64,000 bases of DNA, from positions 4,593,001 to 4,657,000 of the forward strand of contig OY997596.1 of the NCBI GenBank assembly GCA_963921825.1, given 5' to 3'. Source of the DNA: Erodium maritimum (taxonomy: Eukaryota; Streptophyta; Magnoliopsida; Geraniales; Geraniaceae). The notes beneath the pieces are model-generated. The model did no database searches and had not been told where the DNA came from. It saw nothing but the letters and a program-made list of their open reading frames with translations. The stretch's first letter is position 1. Every line of letters begins with the position of its first letter. Below, piece after piece: positions 34,201 through 44,907 of the stretch. The translations under genes and the position numbers were made by a program.

Positions 34201-36231
34201 TTTTTTTTTATATAAGTAAAGCATTATATAAATCTCTTCCATTCCAAAGATTGAAACAGGAGGACAGAAAGCCTCTAGCTACAGAGACTTTACATGAAGG
34301 AGTACATTAAACATGAAGGAGGTCAACAACCAAAATGAATGGGTACGCAGACCCTGAAGTGGAAGGGTACGCAGACCCTGAGGTGGATGGGTACGCAGAC
34401 CCTGAAGAAAACAACCACCAATCGAGAATGGGTACGCAGACCCAGAAGCTAACAAACACCAAGTGAAAGGGTCATCCAAGAAGCCCTGAGAAGAAAAAGG
34501 GTCTAAACTACCCTGAATCAACCACCATGAAGCTCGAACGAAAAGGAAGTTCCAGGGGCCTACGACAACAACCTTCAAAACTCTTAAACCACACAAGCAG
34601 GAAAAGAAACAACTCCCAGACCCAATTGACCTTACTAAACCAAGCGGGTGGCTTCTGAAGAGGGCAGACAATGCTCGATGAACTCGCCTGCGGCCAACAC
34701 CTATGAACCGACGAGCTCGACCCACAGCGGGGTCGAGAGGAAGCGAAGCCAAAACGCAAAGGAAAGCAAGAAAAACAAGGGGGAGCAATCTAACCAGACA
34801 GGGCGAAGAAAAAGAGAAGCCCTCAAAGGTCATCCCAAAGAACTTGATACCATAGACCAGTATGCTCAGTCCTTCCTAAGTTCTGGCCAATACCAAAACA
34901 GTCGACGGTGTGGACCGGTATTTCTACCGAGAAAGTACCGGCTAAAGAACCAGCAGGAAATCCCTCAAGGTACCAGAAGATGTCGCGTAAAGAAGACCAG
35001 TACGAAGCCGAGTGCCTTACCAGCGGGCAGAAGAAAAACGTGTGCCGCCACAATCCCGAAAAGGAAAGCCTCCCACGAGCAACCCAAACTAAACCAATAA
35101 GCCCCATCAACACAGAAAAGCAGGAGATAAGAGAAGAAACGACTTGGCCAATCTTCACCAAGATGGAGAAAAACCTTCCACTCAAGCCTGAAACAAACCC
35201 AACTCCCGAAGCTGAGAAGAAACTGGAACCGCACACACCAGCAACAACCTTCAACCACACCACAGAACAATGCGGAGGCCAGAACTCACCGGATCAACAG
35301 GCAGAGAGAAAAGAGAACCCCGGTAACCCGATGCCAACGAACTCGAGCAACCCGACCTCAACCAGCAAAAGAGAGCAAAAGGCGCCGGAAGGGCCGGCCC
35401 ACCCCGACCTGGACCCAGCAGACCCAGACTCAGAATAGTCCAGGCCCTGACCAGGTCCAGGCCAGAAACAGACCCAGGCCTGGCCCAACAACCAGTCCAG
35501 GCCCAAGCCCAGATCTGGGCCAGACCCAGCCCAGGCCCATCAACCAGCCCGACCCGACCCAGGTCAAACCCTACCCGGTTCCCAACCCAGGCAGCAGATC
35601 CGACACGGGCCCAAACCGCCGTCACCCGCCAGAAGAAGGACTCCGGCAAGGAAGAGCCGAGACCCACCGCCTACTCCTTCGCCGGTAGGACCACCACCGA
35701 GCAGACATCAGAGAACCCCGGGAACCAACCCGAGCCGAGCCAACCCGAGCCTGCCGCCACCAACCCAGCAACCCCCGAACCACCTTCACCGCACGGCAGC
35801 GAACGGAAACCTCTGTAGAAGATCCCGAGCTCCAGCACGTGGTGAAGCAAGCCCAGCAGGAACGAAACTCGACGCCGCAGCCGAGCCGCCGACAGGCAAA
35901 CAGAGCGGAGTCCCGATCTGAAGATGCAGAATGTCACACATCTCCGGCGAGAGAAGCAGCAACCTTCCACCGGCGAGGACCAAGGAGACCCGAACAGATC
36001 ATCGACTCCAATAGGTCAGAGCACCGAGCAAAGGAAGAAGGAACGAGAAAACGGCCAAAAACAGGAAAGGAGGAGGTAAGGTGAAGAGAAGAAGGGAGGA
36101 GGACGAGAGAGGGCTTCCGCCGGCAACAACCGTGACGGCCGTCACCGGCGGGAGCAAGAAATGCGAACTGGCGGCTAGGGTTACGCCTGGGCACGATTAT
36201 CGAGTCAAAGAAAAATAGATTGTTGCTAATT
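34201..36231 (-). mobile_element. 2.0-kb non-autonomous retroposon with target duplication
   Basis: TCAAGGGTAAC occurs directly on both sides (34190-34200 and 36232-36242). The left border adjoins a nine-base T run, the A tail on the minus strand. The minus-strand 5' region is GC-rich and the 3' end T-rich, as in L1-like elements, but no ORF1, endonuclease or reverse transcriptase motif is visible. Near the 3' end (34334-34450) the 20-base phrase GGGTACGCAGACCCTGAAGT recurs about four times. Long open frames occur on both strands and look compositional. Confidence 0.65.
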
Positions 36232-36242
36232 TCAAGGGTAAC

Positions 36243-37014
36243 TTTGTATCATGGTGATAATTGTGCAATTGGTTATGGAACAGTAATGTAGAGACATAAA
36301 CATCAATATTCAGAGAAGATCACACAAGTATATATAATAATAATAATAAAAGGATTTATACATGAGGAAGTGAAGTGATGAGGTGTGTTTGGATTAAAGT
36401 GATTGGATTTGCTTGGTTGTTGAGTCCCACCGAGTCCCACTGAGTCAGAGAAGCATGAGAGAGCAGAAGGAGAAGGAGACACAAGTGCTGCCTAGTTTGT
36501 GAGGTCCAGAATGAGTTCATATATAAACTCAGACCAGACCAGACCCATTCCACATTTCTTAGCTGGTCTCTCGTGATCAGCCACCCTCCCTTGTCCCCCC
36601 ACTTTTTTCTCCCTATATTATTATTTTAACTATTATTGTCGAATTTAATTATAGATATTTATCTCATCAAATAATGTTGATTGTCCCTCTCCGATCCTTA
36701 CTGTCTGGCTCGGGAGGAAGAGTTAAGCTTATGCATGTCTTTCGTGGCTAAGAATCGTTATTAAGACGGATTAAATTAATCGAAACGGGTATTATGTTAG
36801 ACGAGGTCTTCTTTGAGACAATTACGAGCTTTTCGATTTTAAAGCCTTATTTCATTCTAGATTATGATGTTGATATCTGGAGGTGGGTTTCGTCGCGTTG
36901 TTCATACGATGTCCTCTCATCCTACAATAGCGCAATAACAGTTGTGTATATGTACGTCGTTTATTTTCTATTATCATATTGTGGATGATAATGTGCAAAT
37001 ATTCATGATCAAAA
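36243..37014. other. AT-rich intergenic DNA, no gene seen
   Basis: No recognised coding or repeat was found. A GTCCCAC/TGAGTC-rich patch at 36420-36460 has no assignment. Confidence 0.4.
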
Positions 37015-37857
37015 TATAAATACCTCCTTATTGTGGAAACTAAGAACAAATCTGAGCCACAGGATACACGCGCTGGCATCATCGGAGCGCGCAAGATATT
37101 TTTTTTATACGCAATTTTTTTATTAGAAGTCTTGTTTTCCAAGATGGAAAACAAGACAGAATGATACAACCCAAAACGGAGATCAAACAAAACCTTCCCA
37201 GAAAACACTACAAGGCCTAGAAGCCAAAAATAACCAAAAAAACAAACACAAACGTCACCTGCAACCAAAAACAGGAAAAACTAATACCAGGCTTCATCTC
37301 CTTGTCGCTAATACCGGTTTCGGGCTAGTAAGATGCAGTTCCTCGGTCTCGAGCACCAGTCTTCATATCTGCAATCAGGAACCAAATCTCCAGCCATACG
37401 TAGAACACTAAAAGAATGAGCCTGCAATTTCCTTAAAACTTCATCCAAGGGTTCCACCTGACCCTTAAACGGAGCACACAAGATACTGACATGTGTCACT
37501 TGCGCGCACAAAGTACTGGTATCTACCCTAACATGGTACTGGTATCTACATACAAAGTGTTGATACCTACATAAAGAGTGATGATACTATGCAAAGTGCT
37601 GGTACCTTACACGTAATGGCAGTGGTACTTTACATAGCACAATGCTGGTACCTTGCATATACGGGTGCTGGTACCTTATAAATACGGAGTGTTGGTACCA
37701 TGTGTGCTGCGCGCGATTAGAGGCTCGTGCGGAGAGGCCACGTGTACGTATCTGATGCATTTTAATGGTGTCATTTTGGTCGCATCCTGTGGCTCTCGTG
37801 CGTTCTTTATTTGCACGATAAGAACCATTTGTATTGAATACCACCCTTATATATATA
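37015..37857. mobile_element. (TA)n-associated MITE, split by a truncated LINE
   Basis: The left arm (CTTATTGTGGAAACTAAGAAC, GAGCCACAGGAT) and inverted right arm (TTATCGTGCAAATAAAGAAC, GAGCCACAGGAT) belong to the same family as 44231-44566. The right border abuts TATATATATATG. Between 37490 and 37700 a TGCTGGTACC-like phrase is reiterated about nine times. Confidence 0.5.
37099..37469 (-). mobile_element. 5'-truncated LINE, RNase H tail and 3' UTR
   Basis: A 16-bp target duplication, CGGAGC(GCGC/ACAC)AAGATA, flanks the segment (37083-37098, 37470-37485). The two differences are both CpG-to-CpA changes. The minus strand ends in an A-rich tail (AATAAAAAAATTGCGTATAAAAAAAA). Upstream of it lies the end of a probable RNase H domain: LDEVLRKLQAHSFSVLRM, then a TAG after ARNRY. 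Confidence 0.7.
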
Positions 37858-38099
37858 TGTTATAATTACGCTTAATTAGTTGTAGTTAAATGGATATTAT
37901 ATCAATAGATTATTACTTTCATTTTAAAGTCAAAGAATATAAATTGGGTCTAATACATTTATTTAATAAAGTATTTAGTAATACCCCACTAGTTCGAGTA
38001 TACGTTCGACCTATCAATTTACTTATCGATTATCAAACTTGAATACCATTTTTTTATATTAATTATCACTAATTTTTAATAAAATAAAAATAATTTGAT
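37858..38099. other. AT-rich spacer
   Basis: Nothing was recognised. Confidence 0.4.
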
Positions 38100-38268
38100 C
38101 ACTGTGCCTTCACGAAAAAAGTTAGGTACCTCACGAACACAAGTTCTAATCTATTATCTCAAAATATATCATTATTCCTCTATTTATTTCATTTGTTCCT
38201 AATGGGCCTCAATTTATCCCTCCTCCTAATGAGCTCTCAACTAATAGTTTAAGTTGATTAGATTCGAT
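38100..38268. repeat. Left arm of an inverted repeat flanking the copia element
   Basis: CCTCACGAAC, then ATTTGTTCCTAATGGGC, is matched in inverse at about 43480-43640 (CCTCACGAAC, ATTTGTTCTTGATGGGC). The copia element therefore appears to sit inside an older inverted-repeat element. Confidence 0.5.
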
Positions 38269-38901
38269 TGTTGAAGTTGACCCAAATTCAAGCTAGTTTG
38301 TGGCTTGGTTACCAAGCAACCAAATTTAGGGAATTGTCTTGACCTGATTAGCAAGTAATTAATTTACGTCTCGTCGTTGACTTCAGGGCGAGGTTCGTCA
38401 GGGTCTCTTTTTCTATTTCTGTTCCTTGTTTTCTTTTTAAGAAAAAGGCTTGACCTTTTGGCTCCTTTTATTGGAGCCCCTTTGTAATTGTTGTAGCCAC
38501 CCTGATTCTTTTATCAGGGCATTCCGATTTCTTCCCTGAAATCGGTCTTTTTAACAAATTTTCGAGCTTATAAAAAAAGCAAGTAATCAATTTAGGGAAT
38601 TTATGTCCTGTTTTCCAAATTGGGTCTTAATTGTAGAGATTTTTTTATTTCCCTATTGTGTAAGAAGTATCTCTCCACCACCCTTATAAATACCACCTAT
38701 AGGCTGCTATGAGGGACAAGTTGAATCAGTGTAAATCCTCGGCGTTGTGTAAACACTCTCCATATAGTGAAGTTTTGCTGGTTGGCGCCCGTGGTTTTTT
38801 TTCTTCTTCGTTGTTTAAAGGGGTTTTCCACGTTATATCGTTGTGTTCTCCGCGTTTTGGTTTTTGATCTATTTCGTTTTATTGCCTATCGTTTTATAAC
38901 A
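38269..38901 (+). repeat. 5' LTR of the copia element
   Basis: It starts TGTTGAAGTTGACCC and ends TTTTATAACA, followed by AG and the primer binding site. Confidence 0.88.
38367..38577 (+). mobile_element. Short 5'-truncated LINE/retroposon in the copia 5' LTR
   Basis: A 211-bp insert ending in seven A residues is bordered by a 17-bp duplication, AGCAAGTAAT(T/C)AATTTA (38350-38366, 38578-38594). The 3' LTR holds one uninterrupted copy of the target. The insert looks like a LINE 3' end. Confidence 0.78.
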
Positions 38902-38903
38902 AG

Positions 38904-38916
38904 TGGTATCAGAGCC
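38904..38916 (+). other. Primer binding site (initiator tRNA-Met type)
   Basis: TGGTATCAGAGCC lies two bases after the 5' LTR. Confidence 0.85.
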
Positions 38917-38945
38917 TGGTTGTTCAATCTAGGTTTTCTGACGAT

Positions 38946-39524
38946 ATGACATCATTGAAATTCGATCTATCGTTGCTGGACTACACCACAAGATTTTCTT
39001 TGTGGCAAGTAAAGATGTGGGCCGTTCTAGCGCATCCTGACCTTGATGATGCGCTGGATGGATTTAACAAAAAGGATTCGAGGACGTGGACCGATGAGGA
39101 GAAGCGTAAGGATCGTAAGGCTCTATCTTTAATTCATCTTCATCTATCAAATAATATTTTGCAGGAAGTACTGTTGGAGAAAACTGCAGCAGCGCTTTGG
39201 CTCAAGCTGGAATCGATCTGCATGTCCAAGGATCTAACCAGTAAGTTGGACGTGAAGATGAAGTTGTTCACGCACAAGCTGCAAGCTGGTGGTTCTATAC
39301 TCGATCACCTAGCAGTCTTTAAGGAGATTGTTTCTGATTTGAAGTCCATAGAGGTAAAGTATGATGATGAAGATCTAGGTCTACTACTCTTATGTTCATT
39401 GCCTAGTTCTTTTGCAAATTTCCGAGATACCATATTATTGAGCCGCAATGAACTAACTCTTGCGGAAATATATGAGGCCCTTCAACAGAGGGAAAAGATG
39501 AAACTTATGGTACAAGGAGAATGA
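38946..39524 (+). CDS. Copia gag (UBN2-type)
   Basis: The 192-codon frame starts at the first ATG after the primer binding site (MTSLKFDLSLLDYTTRFSLW) and has the family's marks: W-VKM, ALWLKLE, the block LTSKLDVKMKLFTHKL and the HLAVFKEIVSDL segment. Gag forms the virus-like particle that packages the element's RNA. It ends at a premature TGA (39522-39524). The downstream frames continue with basic sequence and a zinc knuckle (CKYCKKTNHTIEDC, 39654-39695), so the gag-pol frame was once longer. Confidence 0.75.
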   Translation: MTSLKFDLSLLDYTTRFSLWQVKMWAVLAHPDLDDALDGFNKKDSRTWTDEEKRKDRKALSLIHLHLSNNILQEVLLEKTAAALWLKLESICMSKDLTSKLDVKMKLFTHKLQAGGSILDHLAVFKEIVSDLKSIEVKYDDEDLGLLLLCSLPSSFANFRDTILLSRNELTLAEIYEALQQREKMKLMVQGE

Positions 39525-42500
39525 TCATCATCCTCCAAGGGAGAAGCTCTGCAGGTACGTGGGAGGACCGAGCAGAGGAACAAAAACTATGGAAACAAAA
39601 ATAAGAGCAAGAACGGGAGAGGCCGTTCTAAGTCCAAAGGAGGCGACAAGTTCTGCAAGTATTGTAAGAAAACAAATCACACCATTGAAGATTGTTATAA
39701 GCTTCAAAATAAGGAGAAAAGAAATGGGTCGTACAAACCGAAAAACAATTCTGATGGTGATAGTAAGGCCTCTGTTGTTTCCAACGATAATTCTGATAGT
39801 GATTGCTTAGTTGTGTTTGATGGCTGTGTTTCTGCTTATGATGAATGGATTCTTGATACTGCCTGTTCATTTCATATATGCTGTAACAAAGACTGGTTCA
39901 GTTCTTATAAGTCTATGCAGAGTGGAGATGTGGTACGTATGGGGGATGACAACCCACGTGAGATTGTGGGCATAGGCCCCGTTGAGTTCAAGATGCATGA
40001 CGACATGGTACACACATTGACAGATGTGAGACACGTACCAACCATGACGAGAAACCTCATATCTCTCAGGACTCTTGACGATGAAGGGTACAAGTACTCC
40101 GGTTCACAGAAAATTCTAAAGGTCTCAAAAGGATCTCTCGTTCACATGATAAGTGATATGAATTATGCAAGATTATATGTTCTTAGAGGTAGCACTTTAA
40201 ATGGTTCTGCTACTGTTGCTGTTATTTCTGATGAACCTAGTAAAGGTAATTTGTGGCACAAGCGTCTTGGACATATGAGTGAACAAGGCATGTCAGAGTT
40301 GATCAAGAGAGATTTACTTGAGGGCTGCACCATGAGTAAGTTGGAGTTTTGTGAGCACTGCATTTTTGGTAAGCACAAGAGAGTTAAATTCAATGCTTCC
40401 GTTCATACCACTAAATGGATATTAGATTATGTGCATGCTGAAGTTTGGGGACCTTCCCGTAAAACTTTTCTTGGTGGTACAAATTACATGCTTACTATTA
40501 TTGATGATTACTCTAGAAAGGCAAGGTCTTATTTTCTAAAACATAAATCTGATGTGTTTGATGCTTTTAAGAAGTGGAGAGTTATGGTGGAGAAGCAAAC
40601 TGAGAAGATGGTAAAAGTGCTTCGTACTGACAATGGCATGGAGTTTTGTTATTGTAGCAACGAAGGCATTGTAAGACACCACACCATCCCGTCCATGCCT
40701 CAAAAGAATGGTGTGGCTGAGCGCATGAACCGAACCATCATATCTAAGGCTCGGTGCATGCTTTCTAATGCTCGTATGAGCAGACGTTTTTGACTTGAAG
40801 CAGCCTCCACCGCCTGCTACTTAATAAACAGGTCACCAAACATTCCACTTGATAAGAAAACTACCATTGAGGTATGGTCTGGTTCACATGCTGATTATTC
40901 ACTGTTGAGAGTTTTTGGTTGCGCTGCTTATGCACACGTTGATAATAGAAAGTTAGAGCCTAGAGCTGCCAAGTGTGTGTTTCTTGGTTATGACTCAGGA
41001 GTAAAGACATAAGCTATGTAATTCTGAAACTAAAAGAATTTTGCTGAGCCGAAATGTTGTTTTTAATGAGGCTATCATGTTCAATGATAGTTCCTCTATA
41101 GATGCCTCTGATGTTTTTGATGTTACTAATTTTTCTGATGATGAGCAACAGAGGATAAGCGTGTAGGTGGAGCACTTGGACGAAAGAGTAAATGAGGTTG
41201 CTGAAAACAATGATGTTCAGCTTACACCACCTGTTTTGCAGCAAACAAATAATTCCATTGATGTTGATAAACCGAGAAGAAACAAAGGCCTCGCCCTCGT
41301 TTAATTGAACAATGTAACGTTGTTCATTATGCTTTGAGTTGTGCTGAACATGTGGAGCATGACCGTGAACCTGCTACATATGTTGAAGCTATTACATCCG
41401 TTGATCGCGAGAAGTGGATTTCTGCCATGCACGAGGAAATGAAATTGCTTGACAAAAATGGCACATGAGATGTAGTGCGCTTTCCAAAACAAAAGAAGGT
41501 CGTCCGCTGCAAGTGGATATTCAAACGAAAGGAAGGTTTGTCTCCTAATGAGCCTCCAAGTTTTAAGGCAAGGTTAGTAGCAAAAGGTTTCAGCCAGATT
41601 TCAGGTATTGATTATAATGATGTATTCTCTCCGGTTGTGAAGCATAATTCTATTTGTGCACTCTTTGGTATTGTGGCTATGCATGATCTTGAACTTGAGC
41701 AGTTAGATGTGAAGACTGCTTTTCTGCATGGAGAATTAGAGGATGAGATATACATGGAACAACCTGAAGGTTTCCTTGTGCCTGGTAAGGAGGACCTCGT
41801 TTGCAAGTTAAAGAGGTCACTTTATTGTCTGAATTAGTCCCTAAGGCAGTGGTATAAGAGGTTTGATTCATTTATGCTTGCACAGGGTTTTAAGAGATCT
41901 CAGTATGATAGCCGCATTTATATTAAGTTTGTTAATGGATCACCTATATACCTGTTGTTATATGTTGATGATATGTTGATGGTATGTTGATTGCTGCCAA
42001 GAGCAAGAAAGAGATCACTACTTTGAAGGCACAATTGAGTAGTGAGTTTAAGATGAAGGATCTTGGAGTTGGTAAGAAAATACTAGGTATGGAGATTACA
42101 AGGGACATAAATTCAAATGTTTTATTTCTTAGTCAGCAGAGTTACATTACGAAAGTTCTTCATCGTTTCAATATGCATGATGCAAAGCCTATTAGTACTC
42201 CTATTGATCCTCACTTTAAATTGTCAGCACTGTAATGTCCTAGTTCTGATGAGGATTTTGAGTACATGTCAAAGGTTCCATATTCTAGTGCTGTTGGTTC
42301 TTTGATGTATGTCATGGTTTGTTCTTGACCTGATTTATCATATGCTATGAGTTTGGTTAGTCGATATATGGCTAATCCTGGTAAAGAACATTGGAAAGCT
42401 GTTCAGTGGATTTTCAGATACTTACGTGGAACATCCAATGCTTGTCTGAAATTTGGCAAGATGAACGAGGGACTCGCCGGCTACGTGGATTCAGACTATG

Positions 42501-42934
42501 CTGCTGATTTGGATAAGAGGCGCTCCCTCACAGGTTATGTATTTACTGTTGGTGGATGTGCTGTAAGTTGGAGGGTAACACTACAACCAGTTGTTGCTCA
42601 ATCTACTATTGAGGTTGAATACATGGCTATTGCTGAAGCTTGTAAGGAATTATTTTGGTTGAAAGGTTTGTATGCTGAGCTTTGTAGAGATAATTCTTGC
42701 ATTAATATGTTTTGTGACAGTCAAAGTGCGATCTACCTTACTAAGGATTAGATGTTTCATGAGAGAACAAAGCACATTGATGTCAAGTACCATTTTGTTC
42801 GAGATATTGTTGCTCAAGGTAAACTAAAGATCTGCAAGATAAGTACTCATGGTAATCTTGCAGATATGATGACAAAGCCAGTTCCTATTGCTAAGTTTGA
42901 GTTTTGCTCAAGCTTAGTTGGTATAACTGTTTAG
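39525..42934 (+). pseudogene. Copia pol: protease, integrase, reverse transcriptase, RNase H
   Basis: The protease motif is WILDTACSFHIC (about 39846). The integrase has its zinc finger (WHKRLGH, CEHCIFGKH), then HAEVWGPS where Asp is usual in the first catalytic position, LRTDNGMEF and KNGVAERMNRT. A TGA replaces Trp at about 40791. The reverse transcriptase has KARLVAKGF, QLDVKTAFLHGEL and YVDDML (41961-41975), directly followed by an 11-base duplication-like insertion that shifts the frame. RNase H has YVDSDYAADLDKRRS, EYMAIAEACKE and FCDSQSAI. Most stops fit C-to-T or G-to-A decay. Confidence 0.85.
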
Positions 42935-43033
42935 CCCTAGTGGCTGTTTGGCGCCGAAAGTATTTTCTTTGTTTGCTCAGGGAGATGTCTACCGCTTTAT
43001 GCTACAAGGATGAATTTGTCTCAAGGTGGAGTT

Positions 43034-43436
43034 TGTTGAAGTTGACCCAAATTCAAGCTAGTTTGTGGCTTGGTTACCAAGCAACCAAATTTAGGGAATT
43101 GTCTTGGCCTGATTAGCAAGTAATCAATTTAGGAAATTTATGTCATGTTTCCCAAATTGGGTCTTAATTGTAGAAATTTTTTATTTCCCTATTGTGTAGG
43201 AAGTATCTCTACACCACCCCTATAAATACCACCTATAGGCTGCAATGAGGGACAAGTTGAATCGGTGTAAATCCCCGGCGTTGTGTAAACACTCTCCATA
43301 TAGTGAAGTTTTGCTGGTTGGCGCACATGGTTTTTTTCTTCTCCGTTGTTTGGAGGGGTTTTCCACGTTATATCGTTGTGTTCTCCGCGTTTTGGTTTTT
43401 GATCTATTTCGTTTTATTGCCTATCGTTTTATAACA
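43034..43436 (+). repeat. 3' LTR of the copia element
   Basis: It has the same ends as the 5' LTR, without the 211-bp insertion. It is preceded by the purine-rich CAAGGTGGAGT. Confidence 0.88.
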
Positions 43437-43439
43437 ATT

Positions 43440-43640
43440 TTATATTCTAATATGTATCTTCATAGACAATCCCGTTTACATGTTTGGATACAAATTATTT
43501 AGAAGTGGAGATAACCTATTGAGAAAATAGATAGGGATGAAGCCCATCAAGAACAAATGAGATAAATATAGAATTAATGATATCTTTTGTATAGTGATAT
43601 TTGAACTTTTGTTCGTGAGGTGTCGATGCTGATATCATAT
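43440..43640. repeat. Right arm of the inverted repeat flanking the copia element
   Basis: This is the diverged inverse of 38100-38268. The two arms are about 5.2 kb apart, almost exactly the copia element's length. Confidence 0.45.
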
Positions 43641-44176
43641 TAAAAAATCAACTTAATTAAAAAGCTCAAGATTATAGTTGAAGACCTACTTACATATTAT
43701 TCATATATTTTTTGATCCTTAAAGTAAGGTGTATCAAGATCATTTAGTCTCCACCTTACGTATGTTGAAGCAAGGGTGCACTAAACATTTTTTATTCTTA
43801 AAGAACTTTTTAAGATTGATTTATCAAGAAATATTTGGTCTCAACCTATACTTATGTAAAAGTAAGGGAGCACCCAAACATTTTGACCCCTACCTTGAGA
43901 GAGGCCCAAGAAGAACAAAAGAGAGAGATACCTAAATGACAAGATCAAGAGAAGCCCAATATTAATTGGGAATAAGTAAGGATTGAGGTACCGCTGCTGA
44001 GACTTGAACCTAGGTCTCATGAACCCAAGTTCAAGTGTGCTCTTACAGATAAATCCGTTTATGAGTTTATATGTAAATCATTTAGAAAGAGAGAGCTCAT
44101 TGAGAAAAAAAGATAAGTTTTGAAGATAATACTTACTAGTAGAGATCCATTTGATACACATGATATATAAATAAAG

Positions 44177-44177
<1 letters not shown>
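43641..44177. other. AT-rich spacer, no gene seen
   Basis: No coding was recognised. A phrase near 44070-44110 (AAATCATTTAGAA, then ATTGAGAAAA) resembles one at 43490-43530, perhaps part of the older inverted-repeat element. Confidence 0.35.

Positions 44178-44230
<53 letters not shown>
44178..44230. repeat. (TA)n microsatellite
   Basis: About 26 TA units directly abut the MITE that follows. Confidence 0.9.
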
Positions 44231-44235
<5 letters not shown>

Positions 44236-44566
44236 TGGTATCAGGTACAAACCCCCCCTTATTGTACAAACTACAAACCCACGAGAGCCACAGGATCCCC
44301 CCTAAGTGATGTCAGCAGAGCGCACCAGATGCTGACACGTGGACAATAAATATATAAAACACCGCACCTTATTGTGCAAACTACGAACTCACCAGGTGCT
44401 GACACGTGGCGCGCAAAATGCTGATAATTTGCGCAACACAGTGCTAATAGGCGCAAACTATTAGCAATGTGCTGCGCAAACTATCAGCACTATGCGCGCC
44501 ACGTGTCAGCACCTGGTGAGTTCGTAGTTTGCACAATAAGGGTGGTTTTTACTGGATAGCTACCCT
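44231..44566. mobile_element. (TA)n-targeted MITE with near-perfect internal hairpin
   Basis: The inverted ends AGGGTTGGTATCAGGTACAA and AGGGTAGCTATCCAGTAAAA are each followed by CTTATTGT(A/G)CAAACTAC. TA dinucleotide runs border both sides. Inside, 44372-44438 and 44468-44538 form two long, nearly perfect arms (GAACTCACCAGGTGCTGACA and its complement). Confidence 0.7.
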
Positions 44567-44578
44567 ATATATATATAT

Positions 44579-44700
44579 AGGATAGCTATCAGGTACAAAC
44601 CACCCCTTATTGTGCAAACTACGAACTCTTGAGGGCCACATGATCCGTTCGGATCGATGGCTCAGATCGTGCTGAGAGACGCGTTGGCATAATTGTAATT
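44579..44700. mobile_element. Left end of a second (TA)n-targeted MITE
   Basis: AGGATAGCTATCAGGTACAA, then CTTATTGTGCAAACTACGAA, repeats the family end, separated from the previous copy only by a TA run. No matching right end was found. Confidence 0.5.
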
Positions 44701-44907
44701 TGTGGCTCTTTTTTATTTGTCGCGAGATTTTAGATAGAAACACGCGAGATTTTAGTTAGAAACACGCGAGATTTTAAACGAAACGAATCAATTCCCCCAT
44801 TCAATATACGTGTTTTTGATTTTGATTTTTTTTTTATTTTGCCCCCATATAATATACGTGCGTTCGATTTATTATTTCATATTGTTAATTTGTTTCTCGA
44901 ACTGTAG

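Larger units (their letters stand above)
38269..43436 (+). mobile_element. Degenerate full-length Ty1/copia retrotransposon
   Basis: The 5' LTR (38269-38901), primer binding site, gag, protease, integrase, reverse transcriptase, RNase H, polypurine tract and 3' LTR (43034-43436) are present in copia order on the plus strand. At least six stop codons or frameshifts break the polyprotein. The 5' LTR is longer because a 211-bp retroposon was inserted in it. The flanks (TCGAT left, ATTTT right) show no clear target duplication. Confidence 0.9.

Noticed and set aside
34908..35438. 176-codon plus-strand open frame
   Set aside because: It is antisense to the retroposon's A-tailed strand, is low-complexity and has no motif.
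38264..43441. 5-bp target duplication for the copia element
   Set aside because: TCGAT and ATTTT do not match. I could not find a convincing shifted alternative.
44059..44269. Open frames of alternating Ile-Tyr residues
   Set aside because: They are translations of the (TA)n microsatellite.
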